Positions 28,071 through 37,252 of a DNA stretch of 64,000 nucleotides are shown here, one piece after another. Numbering within the stretch: position 1 is the stretch's first letter; every line of letters begins with the position of its first letter. Both the position numbers and the translations under genes were made by a program. Source of the stretch: Clostridium sp. DSM 17811 (GTDB taxonomy: Bacteria; Bacillota; Clostridia; Clostridiales; Clostridiaceae); contig NZ_JAHLDU010000007.1 of the NCBI RefSeq assembly GCF_018861905.1, positions 124,001-188,000 of the forward strand, written 5' to 3'. The notes beneath the pieces are model-generated. The model searched no databases. It had not been told where the DNA came from and worked only from the letters and a program-made list of their open reading frames with translations.

Positions 28071-28090
28071 CATTAAGTTATAACTTAATG
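28071..28090. promoter_or_regulatory. perfect 20-bp palindromic operator
   Basis: CATTAAGTTATAACTTAATG is an uninterrupted palindrome between the promoter and the YwnB-like start. A sister copy lies inside the promoter spacer (28132-28147). Likely bound by the operon's own Rrf2 protein; this is inferred. Confidence 0.75.
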
Positions 28091-28125
28091 ATGTAATTAT
28101 GATGATTACAATTGCTGTTGTACTC

Positions 28126-28154
28126 ATTATAGTTACAACTTAAAAGAATGTCAA
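28126..28154 (-). promoter_or_regulatory. consensus sigma-A promoter with operator in the spacer
   Basis: TTGACA (28154-28149), a 17-base spacer and TATAAT (28131-28126). The spacer contains TTAAGTTGTAACT, nearly the same dyad as the palindrome 45 bases downstream, so a repressor there would block polymerase directly. Confidence 0.85.
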
Positions 28155-28255
28155 TCATTTTTTTATTCTTAATACAGTTTTATTTAGGGGAGTCTATTAT
28201 AAAACTTTATTTAATATAATATTTAAAATAATAATATTAAAAAGGTAGGCAATAG

Positions 28256-29221
28256 ATGAACCCTATAAAATTAAATGAGAATAATGCTTTTCAAATTATT
28301 ATTGGGTTATTAACAGTTTTATTATTAACATTAATTATTTCCATTGTATATTATCAAAATAGAAATCCTATAAAGATAACAATGGGAGGACGGTTTTATA
28401 AGCAGTTTAGTGATAGGGAAGGAAAAGATACAGATAAATATTTTAGACCATCAAAATTACCTTCTATTAATGATAGGTTTAATGATTATAGATTTTTTAA
28501 TAAGTTCTATGATAAAAAGCCCTCTGAAATTACATTACCCAGTAGTCTTTTTAAAACTCCAGAAGATACAATAATTAATTATTTCAGTCTTTTAAGGGAA
28601 GCAGCGAACCCAATAGAAGGGAAGGGAGCAGGCTGTGGAACACTTGGCAATGCTCAAATACCCTACCCAGTAGCATATAATTTTTTATCATCTAGATATA
28701 GAGATAAGTTAAATTACACTGAGTACCTTAAATCTTTTGAAAATATTCTTCATATAAATCTAATAAAACTAAAAAAGGTTCCTGAATTAAATGAAAATTT
28801 AGATAAAATGAAATACTTTGCTGAGATTGAAACTATTAAAGGTACAGAAGATAATATCTCTAATTTTGCTTATTATTATGCTTTTATTGAAATATCAAAA
28901 GAAGGTAATTTGTATAAAATTTCCGATGTTAAACTTTTCGGAGAAGATTTTTTATGTGCACCTTATCATGGTTGGAGTCATAATGCTGAATTTGTAGTGG
29001 ATATTAAATATGGAGATTGGTGTAAACTCGTAAAGGAAAGGTATCCAACAAAACAAGAAGGATATGTAAAAAATATATATTTCAAAGGTACAGATGGTAA
29101 TGATTATAAGTTTATATTTTTTCAATTAACTAATGATACTGATATAGAGATAGCACAATATAAAAAGGATGAAAAGGGGAATTGGAATTTAATAAAGATT
29201 GATCCTGGAAAATGTTTATAG
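28256..29221 (+). CDS. unknown membrane-anchored protein
   Basis: A 321-residue protein with a short cytoplasmic N-terminus and one strong membrane segment (about residues 13-32, IIIGLLTVLLLTLIISIVYY), then an extracytoplasmic domain. Two Cys-Gly and Cys-Ala sites (AGCGTLGNAQIPYPV near 125 and DFLCAPYHGW near 231) could form a disulfide. The domain mixes helix and beta and has no motif I recognise. AAAAGGTAGG precedes the ATG. It stands alone with its own terminator. Confidence 0.75.
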   Translation: MNPIKLNENNAFQIIIGLLTVLLLTLIISIVYYQNRNPIKITMGGRFYKQFSDREGKDTDKYFRPSKLPSINDRFNDYRFFNKFYDKKPSEITLPSSLFKTPEDTIINYFSLLREAANPIEGKGAGCGTLGNAQIPYPVAYNFLSSRYRDKLNYTEYLKSFENILHINLIKLKKVPELNENLDKMKYFAEIETIKGTEDNISNFAYYYAFIEISKEGNLYKISDVKLFGEDFLCAPYHGWSHNAEFVVDIKYGDWCKLVKERYPTKQEGYVKNIYFKGTDGNDYKFIFFQLTNDTDIEIAQYKKDEKGNWNLIKIDPGKCL

Positions 29222-29252
29222 AAAAACATCTATACATAAAATATATCGCCTA

Positions 29253-29288
29253 GAGTAACCCCATATCAATGATATAGGGTTACTTTAT
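29253..29288. terminator. bidirectional terminator
   Basis: AGTAACCCCATATC pairs with GATATAGGGTTACT, followed by TTTATC; it is shared by convergent genes. Confidence 0.75.
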
Positions 29289-30373
29289 CATTGTGTAAGC
29301 ACTATTATGTTTTTGTAATCTACAATAAAAGCTTCACCTTTTTTCATTAAAATATTACCTGAACTATAAGGTTTACCCTCCACGGTTATATAAACTTTTT
29401 TCACCATATAATAATCACCAAATGTATTAGTAATACATTGAAGTATCTGATTTTCATAAGCACTGTAGGTATTCATTTCCTGCGTGAATTCCTTTGAAAA
29501 GTCAAGGTATACCATATTATCTTTATTTAAATAAAGACTTTTAATTTTTGTGTTATCACTAATTAATTTTCCTACATTATTATTTGGAACTTCTCTTAAA
29601 TAGTTCTCAAATATTTTTTTGGTTATATCATTTGTATTAAAGGAAAGTTTTTTATCTGTAACATAATTCATACTGTTCTTTGCATTTGGATAATAGAATT
29701 TAACTGTTTGAACGAGGGGTACCCTTTTCTCTATCTTACTTAATGAAGAAGTTACTTTACCATCATTTGTGTACATTGTCTTAACTAATCCAATATTAGC
29801 TGCATAATAATCTTTGGATGTGGTGTCTTTTCTCACAGTTGTAACCTCTATACATTCATAACTAGCTAATGGAGTTTTTATAGCAACTTTAACATTGGTT
29901 ATGGTTCGTTTACTTCCATCTTTCAATGTCCAAGAAGTACCTTTAGTAAGTGGTTGCTTAAGTAAAATTTCAGGGTTATTATTAATTTGGTAAGTGAAAT
30001 TTTCTCTATAATAAATCTCATTTTTAGAAGAGATAAGTCTTAATTCTCCATCTTTATTTTCGAGTACTTTTATCGCCTCCGTACAACCATTGTTAACTAT
30101 AATCTGTTCTCGATTTCCTATTAAATAGTCCACATAGACAGAATAAGTGTTATATTCATTGCCAGCACCAGTGTACATATACTTTGTGCCTTTTTCAAAA
30201 GGATAGTAGTCACCTATCTTAGCTGCTCGGGAAGTCAACTTTGAATTACAAGCTTTAGGTGTTGTACTACTTATGTTATTTGAAATAGTACTTTTAACTG
30301 TTGATCCTTTGTAACAACAAGTTAGTAAAACAAATGTAACAATAACTAATAAAATGCGAATGCTTTTTCTCAT
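29288..30373 (-). CDS. lipoprotein with C-terminal GerMN domain
   Basis: A 361-residue secreted lipoprotein. The signal peptide ends in a lipobox (VLLTC, Cys 19). The middle (about residues 45-215) is a beta-rich domain starting YYPFEKGTKYMYTG. The last 130 residues form a GerMN domain (SFNTND...DFSKEFTQEMN...QCITNTFGDYYMVKKVYITVEGKP), known from GerM and other sporulation or germination proteins. Likely acts at the cell or forespore surface. The role of the middle domain is not known. Confidence 0.82.
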   Translation of the reverse strand: MRKSIRILLVIVTFVLLTCCYKGSTVKSTISNNISSTTPKACNSKLTSRAAKIGDYYPFEKGTKYMYTGAGNEYNTYSVYVDYLIGNREQIIVNNGCTEAIKVLENKDGELRLISSKNEIYYRENFTYQINNNPEILLKQPLTKGTSWTLKDGSKRTITNVKVAIKTPLASYECIEVTTVRKDTTSKDYYAANIGLVKTMYTNDGKVTSSLSKIEKRVPLVQTVKFYYPNAKNSMNYVTDKKLSFNTNDITKKIFENYLREVPNNNVGKLISDNTKIKSLYLNKDNMVYLDFSKEFTQEMNTYSAYENQILQCITNTFGDYYMVKKVYITVEGKPYSSGNILMKKGEAFIVDYKNIIVLTQ

Positions 30374-30522
30374 ATCAGCACATGCCCCCTGTTTCCTACT
30401 TTATATAAATTCAAATTTACACTAATATTGTACCCATTATTATCAGCTATTATAATACCCTTATTTGCTAAATAATAAAATACAGTTTTAATTGTGGAAG
30501 AGGGCTGTTAAATTGACTATTT

Positions 30523-30678
30523 TTAATATTCATTTGTATAATATTCTAATATATAATTATCTAATATTTGGCTTAATCTTAATACAGATGTATGACTTAA
30601 GCCTTTTAGTACGATAAGGTTTTCTAATTCTTCTCTTAAATTTTCTATAGTAAGCATGATATTACTCATTAACATCAT
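30523..30678 (-). CDS. Spo0E-like aspartyl-phosphate phosphatase
   Basis: A 51-codon gene. The product has two helices: TIENLREELENLIVLKG and a second with LRLSQILDNYILEYY. The SQxLD signature with its conserved Asp defines the Spo0E family, which dephosphorylates Spo0A~P and so delays sporulation. GAAGGG lies four bases before the first ATG (30678); later in-frame ATGs at 30675 and 30669 are possible starts. It stands alone between the GerMN gene and the pectate lyase promoter. Confidence 0.8.
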   Translation of the reverse strand: MMLMSNIMLTIENLREELENLIVLKGLSHTSVLRLSQILDNYILEYYTNEY

Positions 30679-30765
30679 TCCCTTCATAACTTATAATAAA
30701 TTTTATCAACTAATAGATTAATAATGATTGCACTAAAACAGAAATTTATTCTTATTTATAAATAC

Positions 30766-30826
30766 GTTAGGGAAGTTAAATTTAAGGGGGAAAAATAGTG
30801 AAAAATTTAGAAAATTGATTATTAAA
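30766..30826 (+). repeat. dispersed intergenic repeat, copy A1
   Basis: AAGTTAAATTTAAGGGGG followed by AAAAATTTAGAAAATTGATTA closely matches 35291-35353. Each copy contains a ribosome-binding-like G run and a start-like codon, then stops after six codons (KNLEN), so it may be the decayed head of a gene. Confidence 0.6.
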
Positions 30827-30877
30827 GTTAATAACATCTTAATTAACGTAAACTTAGGAATAGGTAGAATTTAATTA

Positions 30878-30906
30878 TTGACAATTATTTACTTTATGTG
30901 TAATAT
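30878..30906 (+). promoter_or_regulatory. sigma-A promoter of the pectate lyase gene
   Basis: TTGACA (30878-30883), a 17-base spacer and TAATAT (30901-30906), about 100 bases before the start codon. Confidence 0.75.
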
Positions 30907-30957
30907 ATTGAATATAAATATATATTGTGATCAAATGTATATTTTTAAAAAGAATAA

Positions 30958-30972
30958 AGTAAACGCTTTCAT
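30958..30972 (-). promoter_or_regulatory. CcpA catabolite-response element (cre)
   Basis: Read on the minus strand this is ATGAAAGCGTTTACT, matching every position of the cre consensus WTGNAANCGNWNNCW. It lies about 45 bases after the expected transcription start, a position suited to roadblock repression of pectinase when preferred sugars are present. Confidence 0.85.
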
Positions 30973-31007
30973 GTTAACGTGAACAAAATAAAAGAGGGGG
31001 TAATCAA

Positions 31008-34000
31008 ATGGCAAAAAAATCATTAACAAGTAATCAAGTTAAAAAAATTTCAAAACAACTAATGTTAGCTGTATTAGCATCATCAGTGGTTATGACAACG
31101 TGTTTAAGTGCCAGCGCTTCAACCTATAATTTAAGTTCTGTATCATTAGAAAACACACAAAGTGTGGGAAATACAGTATCAATATTAGAAAGTAATGGGT
31201 GGTTGGAGTCAGCAAATGTTGAATGGGCTGAGGCTAAAGGTGCAACTGGGTACAATGTTTATTGCAAATTAGCAAGTGCAACAGATTCTGAATATAAACA
31301 ATTAGATAATCAATTAATCAGAAAATATTCATCATATTTTAGAGCTGATGTTTTAGGTCTTTCACAAGGCGATTATGTGATGAAAATAGTGCCTACCATA
31401 AATAATAAAGAAGCTAGTTTAGAACAAGTAATTACAAAAACTATTAAAGTAAAAGCAAATACAAGAGAAGGGTTTGCTTTTGCTTCTGGATCGCCGATGG
31501 GTACAGGCTCAGGTGGATATAAAGATGATGGTACAGTAGCAAGTAATGCTAAAATTGTGTACATTACAGCAAGTAATGTAAATAAAGTAACAGCAAATAT
31601 TATAACAAATATTAAGGGAACCGAAACATTGTGTACAGGTATTACTGATATTTTAGCAAAACGTCAAAAGGGTTATGATAAACGCCCACTTATTATTCGT
31701 ATGGTAGGTGAAATTAAAGCTGCTGATATTACTGGTCTTAATAGTACTGGATATTTACAATTAAAAGGGTGTTACAATGTTACATTCGAGGGCGTAGGGG
31801 AAGATGCTACTGCTTATGGATGGGGAGTTCTTATTAGAGATTGTCACAATGTAGAATTTAGAAATATGGGCGTCATGTTATTCCCAGATGACGGTATTTC
31901 ACTTGATACAGACAATGAAAATATTTGGGTTCATAATAATGATATTTTTTATGGGGCAGCTGGAAGCGATGCTGATCAAGTAAAGGGTGATGGCTCTTGT
32001 GATGTAAAAAAATCAACTTATGTTACAGTTGCATACAATCATTTTTATGATTCTGGTAAATGTTCACTTTGTGGTATGAGTGACACGGAAAATTTCTATG
32101 TAACTTATCATCATAATTGGTTCGATCACTCAGATTCAAGACAACCACGTATTAGAGTTGGGACAATTCATATTTATAATAACTATTTTGATGGGAATTC
32201 AAAATATGGAGTTGGGGTTACAAAAGGTGCGTCAGCTTTTGTAGAAGATAACTATTTTAGAAATTGTAAATACCCAATGTTATCATCGCTACAGGGTTCT
32301 GATATTTCTGGTGGCAGTGTAGGGACCTTCTCAGGTGAAGCAGGAGGTATGATTAAGGCATATAATAATAAAGTAGAAGGAGCAACAAAGGTTATTTATT
32401 CTAAGGATGATGCAACTCAATTTGATGCATATTTAGCATCGGCAAGAAATGAACAAGTTCCAAGCATGTATAAATCTGTAAGTGGAGGAAACACGTATAA
32501 TAATTTCGATACAAGTTCATTAATGTATAAATATGTACCGGATGCACCGGAAAATGTAGAAAGTAACGTTACTACTTATGCAGGAAGAGTAGATGGTGGA
32601 GATTTTAAGTGGAATTTTACAGATGCTGATGATGTAAAATCTGAAGTAAATAATGAATTAATGACTAAAATTAAGAGTTATAAATCTGATTTAGTATCTG
32701 TTGGAGGAAATTTAGTAAGTGAAACAACAGCTTTAGTTAAATCAACTGCAGTTTTAAGTTCTGGTGATAAAGTTACAACAAGTGGTTTAGTTTTAAAAAC
32801 TGATGCTAATATTGCAAATGCAATTTATACTTCACCTTTAGGGACAACAACAGGTACTGGAACACAAGAAAGTCCAATGTCACTTGAAACTGCAATCGCT
32901 TCTGTAAAAGCAGGAGGTACAATTTTATTGATGAATGGTACTTACTCTTATAGCAAGCAATTAACAATACCAGTAGGAAACAATGGGACTGCTAGCGCAT
33001 ATAAAACAATAAAACCTTGCCAAGGCGCAAATGTAACATTAGATTTCTCATCACAACCATATAATATGGTAGATACAAGTTTAAATGCTAGAGGTCTTCA
33101 AATGGAAGGAAATTATTGGCATGTATACGGCATAAGAGTAACTGGGGCAGCTGATAATGGTATATTCCTATGTGGTAACAATAATATTGTAGAGTACTGT
33201 GTATTAGAAGCTAATAGGGATTCAGGACTACAAATTAGCCGTCGTAGTTCTAACCTTGCAACTATGGATTTATGGCCTACTAACAATCAAATCATTAATT
33301 CTACATCATTTAATAATTCAGATCCTAAAACTGGAGAAAATGCTGATGGCTTTGGAGCAAAGCTAACATGTGGTGAAGGGAATGTATTCGATGGTTGTAT
33401 TTCATACAATAATGTAGACGATGGTTGGGATTTATTTTCTAAATCAGAAACAGGTCCAATAGGTGCAGTAACAATTAAAAATTGTATTGCTTTTAGAAAT
33501 GGACAAACAACGGCAGGTAAATACACAAAAAACAGTGATGGTAATGGATTTAAATTAGGGGGTTCAGGTATTGCAGGTGATCACTCAGTTATCAACTGTA
33601 TTTCATTTGAAAATAAGAACCATGGTTTTACAGATAACTCTAACCCTGGAACAATCACAGTAAAAAATTGCACGTCATTTAATAACAGTCAAGCTGATGG
33701 TAAAAAGTCAAACTTTGACTTTGCTAGGACATCTGCTTCACATAATGTTTTTGAGAATTTAATTTCATTTAGCAATACAAAAGTTTCAAGTGATAAATAC
33801 ATTGGCGTTGCAACAAACTGTAGTTTTCAAAATGGTGGCAAATATTATTTTATAAAAGATAAACAAAATATATACTCAAGTAATTTGGCAACTAGAGGGA
33901 CACTAAACTCAGCAGGTGTCAGCGCAGCAGATTTTGTAAGTATAACATCTCCAGCACTAGGTGCAAATGTTCATAAGTTATGGAGAAATGCAGATGAAAC

Positions 34001-34082
34001 AGTTAATACTCAAGGATTACTAATGATGGCAAATTCAAGTGTATACAAAACAATGGGCGCTGTATTTGGTACATCAAAATAA
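31008..34082 (+). CDS. secreted two-domain pectate lyase (PL1 plus PL9)
   Basis: A 1024-residue exoenzyme. A signal peptide (about residues 1-38, ending LSASAS) is followed by a fibronectin-III-like segment (NVEWAEAKGATGYNVYC). The first catalytic domain (about 150-490) is a PL1 beta-helix, with VTVAYNHFYDSGKCSLCG, VTYHHNWFDHSDSRQPRIRVG (catalytic Arg region) and HIYNNYFDG. The second (about 615-1024) is a PL9 beta-helix with GTILLMNGTY, NNIVEYCVLEANRDSGLQIS, NADGFGAKLTCGEGNVFDG and YNNVDDGWDLFSKSETG. Both would cleave polygalacturonate by beta-elimination with Ca2+. Joining two lyase families allows endo attack in two modes. AGAGGGGG precedes the ATG. A cre site and a promoter lie upstream, and a strong terminator follows. 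Confidence 0.92.
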   Translation: MAKKSLTSNQVKKISKQLMLAVLASSVVMTTCLSASASTYNLSSVSLENTQSVGNTVSILESNGWLESANVEWAEAKGATGYNVYCKLASATDSEYKQLDNQLIRKYSSYFRADVLGLSQGDYVMKIVPTINNKEASLEQVITKTIKVKANTREGFAFASGSPMGTGSGGYKDDGTVASNAKIVYITASNVNKVTANIITNIKGTETLCTGITDILAKRQKGYDKRPLIIRMVGEIKAADITGLNSTGYLQLKGCYNVTFEGVGEDATAYGWGVLIRDCHNVEFRNMGVMLFPDDGISLDTDNENIWVHNNDIFYGAAGSDADQVKGDGSCDVKKSTYVTVAYNHFYDSGKCSLCGMSDTENFYVTYHHNWFDHSDSRQPRIRVGTIHIYNNYFDGNSKYGVGVTKGASAFVEDNYFRNCKYPMLSSLQGSDISGGSVGTFSGEAGGMIKAYNNKVEGATKVIYSKDDATQFDAYLASARNEQVPSMYKSVSGGNTYNNFDTSSLMYKYVPDAPENVESNVTTYAGRVDGGDFKWNFTDADDVKSEVNNELMTKIKSYKSDLVSVGGNLVSETTALVKSTAVLSSGDKVTTSGLVLKTDANIANAIYTSPLGTTTGTGTQESPMSLETAIASVKAGGTILLMNGTYSYSKQLTIPVGNNGTASAYKTIKPCQGANVTLDFSSQPYNMVDTSLNARGLQMEGNYWHVYGIRVTGAADNGIFLCGNNNIVEYCVLEANRDSGLQISRRSSNLATMDLWPTNNQIINSTSFNNSDPKTGENADGFGAKLTCGEGNVFDGCISYNNVDDGWDLFSKSETGPIGAVTIKNCIAFRNGQTTAGKYTKNSDGNGFKLGGSGIAGDHSVINCISFENKNHGFTDNSNPGTITVKNCTSFNNSQADGKKSNFDFARTSASHNVFENLISFSNTKVSSDKYIGVATNCSFQNGGKYYFIKDKQNIYSSNLATRGTLNSAGVSAADFVSITSPALGANVHKLWRNADETVNTQGLLMMANSSVYKTMGAVFGTSK

Positions 34083-34131
34083 GTAAAAGCGAAAACTTAT
34101 AAATAGTAGAGTTATTTACAGTAATAATTAC

Positions 34132-34176
34132 AAAAAAACTATGGTAAATCAATAATTTACCATAGTTTTTTATTTT
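34132..34176. terminator. bidirectional terminator after the pectate lyase
   Basis: AAAAACTATGGTAAAT, loop CAAT, ATTTACCATAGTTTTTT. Its right arm also encodes the last codons of the convergent minus-strand membrane protein. Confidence 0.88.
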
Positions 34177-34561
34177 TAATTAATTTTGTTTTAATAAAGT
34201 AACTAAGTACCTCTGTTACTAAAGCTAAAACAGTTCCAACTGCAATTATAAATAGATAACCTATAATACTGGTTAAGTCACCCCAGCCAGGTGAAGTATT
34301 GACCATCACAATATAAAACATATAAATTATAGCTACTATGGTACAAAATGTATAAATTATAAAGAAAATCCGTTTACCTAAAAAACCACCTATGCATGGA
34401 ATTAAACTAGAGGCTACAGATATTATAAGCAAACCCAATATAGGCCTAGATAATAGTTCACTTGCAAGCATGACTCTGGTTGTAAGTAAACTTAAAAATG
34501 TTATTATTGTATAAAAAACAAAAACCATAATCCACTGACGTGTTCCTTTTTTCGGTAAAAT
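34157..34561 (-). CDS. small integral membrane protein, possible AUU start
   Basis: A protein of about 134 residues with four membrane segments and a basic tail (KTKLIKNKKLW). The first ATG (34528) has no ribosome binding site within reach. A perfect AAAGGAGGG (34577-34568) instead sits seven bases before an ATT codon at 34561-34559, in frame with the protein and adding MLPKKGTRQWI before the first membrane segment, a sensible cytoplasmic start. I therefore give the AUU start, with ATG 34528 (123 residues) as the fallback. Family and function are not recognised. Confidence 0.6.
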   Translation of the reverse strand: MLPKKGTRQWIMVFVFYTIITFLSLLTTRVMLASELLSRPILGLLIISVASSLIPCIGGFLGKRIFFIIYTFCTIVAIIYMFYIVMVNTSPGWGDLTSIIGYLFIIAVGTVLALVTEVLSYFIKTKLIKNKKLW

Positions 34562-34654
34562 AACTATCCCTCCTTTAAGTACAAAATGGGTTGTATATTC
34601 TTTGTCATAACATGCATATATATACTATAACATTAAACATTAAGGAGAGAAATT

Positions 34655-35293
34655 ATGAGTAAACATAAAATTGCTAAACATAAGCCTATAGGCCCAACTA
34701 ATGTCCATTCCTATTTTGTTAGTAGTAATCCACCTACATCTTTTAATCCTATTAGTATATATCCAAGTATTGACGAAACTACTTTCGTAGGCCCGTTCTC
34801 TAGTATTATAGGCGATGTAACAATCGACACAGACGTATTTATTGGATGTAATGTAACACTTAGGGCTGATGAGGGTACACCATTTTACATTGGATCTAAA
34901 ACTAATATTCAAGATGGAGTAATATTGCACGGATTAAAAAATATAAAATTTACCGTTAATAAAAAAGAATATTCTATTTATATAGGAAAAGAAGTTAGTA
35001 TAGCTCATGGAGCAATAGTGCACGGCCCATGTGTTATTGGAGATAATACTTTTGTTGGATTTAATGCCATTGTTTTTAATTCTATTGTGGAAGAAGGATG
35101 TTATATTGATTTGGCAGCTATTGTTACAGATGGAGTAAGGATACCAGTTAATAGATACGTTCCTGCTGGAGCTATAATAAATACTCAAGAAAAAGCTAAT
35201 GCTTTAGAAATGCTATCGCAAAGCAATGAGGAGTTCGCAAAAGAAGTAATCAAATCAAATGTCGAACTTTCACAAGCTTATTCTCATTTATAA
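34655..35293 (+). CDS. gamma-class carbonic anhydrase-like protein (CamH/Cam type)
   Basis: A 212-residue left-handed beta-helix protein. It closely follows the layout of methanogen Cam: TLRADEGTPFYIGSKTNIQD, the first Zn His in GVILHG, the other two in SIAHGAIVHGP, then GDNTFVGFNAIVF and a C-terminal helix. The acidic proton-shuttle loop of Cam is shortened to LKNIKFTVNKKEYS without its key Glu, as in CamH proteins, so hydration of CO2 may be slow or the function different. No signal peptide is seen. AAGGAGAG precedes the ATG. Confidence 0.82.
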   Translation: MSKHKIAKHKPIGPTNVHSYFVSSNPPTSFNPISIYPSIDETTFVGPFSSIIGDVTIDTDVFIGCNVTLRADEGTPFYIGSKTNIQDGVILHGLKNIKFTVNKKEYSIYIGKEVSIAHGAIVHGPCVIGDNTFVGFNAIVFNSIVEEGCYIDLAAIVTDGVRIPVNRYVPAGAIINTQEKANALEMLSQSNEEFAKEVIKSNVELSQAYSHL

Positions 35294-35455
35294 ATACTTC
35301 AGAGAGTTTAAATTTAAGGGAGGAGGAATAATAAAAAATTTAGAAAATTAATTATAATATCTAGATTATATTAACGAAGGCAAGCTAGGTATATTATTAT
35401 ATATCTGTTATAATAGAAACAAATATCTGAATATTTGAAAAAATTAGACGAAATT
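35291..35455 (+). repeat. composite intergenic repeat (copies A2 and B1)
   Basis: The left part (35291-35353) repeats 30766-30826. The right part (35381-35455) repeats 39151-39225 at about 85 percent identity by eye and contains TATAAT at 35409-35414. The region lies upstream of the metallohydrolase gene. Confidence 0.65.
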
Positions 35456-35546
35456 CAGCATAATCATTATCTAATGAAAAATAAATTTAAGAATTTTACC
35501 AGAGCATAAAGTAACTATTCACATGATGAAGAGGAGGATTATTATT

Positions 35547-37118
35547 ATGAAAATTCAATTCTATGGAGCAGCAAAAACTGTTACAGGTTCATGTCATATT
35601 TTACACATAAACGGAAAGACGGTTTTGCTTGATTGTGGTTTATATCAGGGCAAAGGTGAAAAAGTATTTGCAAATGAGACATTTGATTTTAATCCTAAAG
35701 AGGTAGATTATGTGATTTTATCACATGCCCATATAGATCATAGTGGAAGAATACCTCTACTTTATAAAATGGGATTTAAAGGAGAGGTTTTATCAACGCA
35801 GGCGACAATGGATTTATGTAGTATTATGCTGCCTGATAGCGGGCACATTCATGAATCTGAGGTTGATTGGAAAAATAAAAAAAGAAAGCGTCAGGGATTA
35901 AAAACTTTAGAACCATTATATACATTTAAATTAGCAGAACTTTCTCTTTCACTTTTTAGAGCATTTCCCTATGATGAGATGATAGATGTTTTTGATGGGT
36001 TAAAAATAAGATTTAGAGATGCAGGACATCTTTTGGGTTCGGCAATTGTTGAATTATATATGACTGAAAAGGATCAAGAAGAAGTAAAACTTGTATACAG
36101 TGGTGATTTAGGTAATTTAAATAAGTCAATTATAAAAGATCCAACCATTATTAATCATACTGATTACCTGATAATAGAGACTACATACGGCAACAGAGTT
36201 CATCCTGAGATTAAGGAAGATTTAAAGGCGTTATTAAAAATAATTAAGGAGACCTTTGCAAGAGGGGGGAATGTTATTATACCTTCATTTGCAGTAGGCA
36301 GGACTCAGGAAATATTATATGAATTAAATAAATATGTAGAAAATGAAGATTTGAAGGATATTAAAGTTTATATTGATAGTCCTTTAGCCATTCAAGCAAC
36401 AAAGGTATTTGAGAGCCACAATGAGGATTATGACAATGAAGCAAAAGAACTTGTAATGAAGGGGGAGTATCCTTTTAGGTTTGATGGTTTGAGATTCTCA
36501 GTTTCTGCAAATGATTCAATGGAAATAAATAAAATTCAAAGCAATGTAATAGTTATCTCCGCAAGTGGAATGTGTGATGCAGGTAGAATAAAACATCATC
36601 TTAAATATAATTTGTGGAGAGAAGAATCATCAATTGTTTTTGTAGGGTATCAAGCAGAAGGAACCTTAGGACGAAATATAGTAGGTGGGGTAAAAACAGT
36701 TAAGATATTTGGAGAACAAATTGCTGTTAAAGCTCACATTTATAACTTAGAGGGATTATCAGGACACGCTGATAGAAATGGATTATTCAACTGGATAGAA
36801 GGGTTTATGGACAAACCAAAGGAAATTCTGCTTGTTCATGGAGATAAAGAAGCTCAGGATAGCTTTAAACAGTTATTGGATTCTAAGGGTTACAGCGCAA
36901 GAATTGTTGAAAGTGGAGAGGAATTTTATATAAACGAAAAAGCTAATAAAGTTAGCAAAATTGAAAAAACTTATGGAAGTGATAAAGCTTATAAAACTTA
37001 TAAAGCTGATGAAGATTTAAGAAAAAAATTGATAAAAGATATTAAATCAATAAATAATATTGAAGGGTTAGAAAAGGGAGATTTGCTTGATATTATAAAA
37101 GATATTATTTATGATTAA
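35547..37118 (+). CDS. beta-CASP metallo-beta-lactamase RNA hydrolase
   Basis: A 523-residue MBL-fold nuclease of the beta-CASP group. It has the GAAKTVTGSCHIL start, the metal motif HAHIDHSGR (about 55), DAGHLLGSA, YSGDLGN, the beta-CASP motif SASGMCDAGRIKHHL, GLSGHADRNGL and the last metal motif LVHGDKEAQDSF. Such proteins process or degrade RNA. The ATG at 35547 follows AGGAGG by 9 bases. The last 60 residues (SKIEKTYGSDKAYKTYKADEDLRK...) are a lysine-rich tail beyond the core fold. Confidence 0.88.
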   Translation: MKIQFYGAAKTVTGSCHILHINGKTVLLDCGLYQGKGEKVFANETFDFNPKEVDYVILSHAHIDHSGRIPLLYKMGFKGEVLSTQATMDLCSIMLPDSGHIHESEVDWKNKKRKRQGLKTLEPLYTFKLAELSLSLFRAFPYDEMIDVFDGLKIRFRDAGHLLGSAIVELYMTEKDQEEVKLVYSGDLGNLNKSIIKDPTIINHTDYLIIETTYGNRVHPEIKEDLKALLKIIKETFARGGNVIIPSFAVGRTQEILYELNKYVENEDLKDIKVYIDSPLAIQATKVFESHNEDYDNEAKELVMKGEYPFRFDGLRFSVSANDSMEINKIQSNVIVISASGMCDAGRIKHHLKYNLWREESSIVFVGYQAEGTLGRNIVGGVKTVKIFGEQIAVKAHIYNLEGLSGHADRNGLFNWIEGFMDKPKEILLVHGDKEAQDSFKQLLDSKGYSARIVESGEEFYINEKANKVSKIEKTYGSDKAYKTYKADEDLRKKLIKDIKSINNIEGLEKGDLLDIIKDIIYD

Positions 37119-37182
37119 AAGTAAGCTAACAATATTTTAAAATAAAATTAATATTTGAACTTTAATTGAATTATAATAAAAA

Positions 37183-37218
37183 TGAAAGTCCTGAATTAAT
37201 TCAAGACTTTTATTTTTT
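37183..37218 (+). terminator. terminator after the metallohydrolase gene
   Basis: AAAGTCCTGAATT pairs with AATTCAAGACTTT and is followed by TATTTTTT. Confidence 0.8.
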
Positions 37219-37252
37219 AAAACTATTTTATTTTGTAAAGGAGAATTTAATA

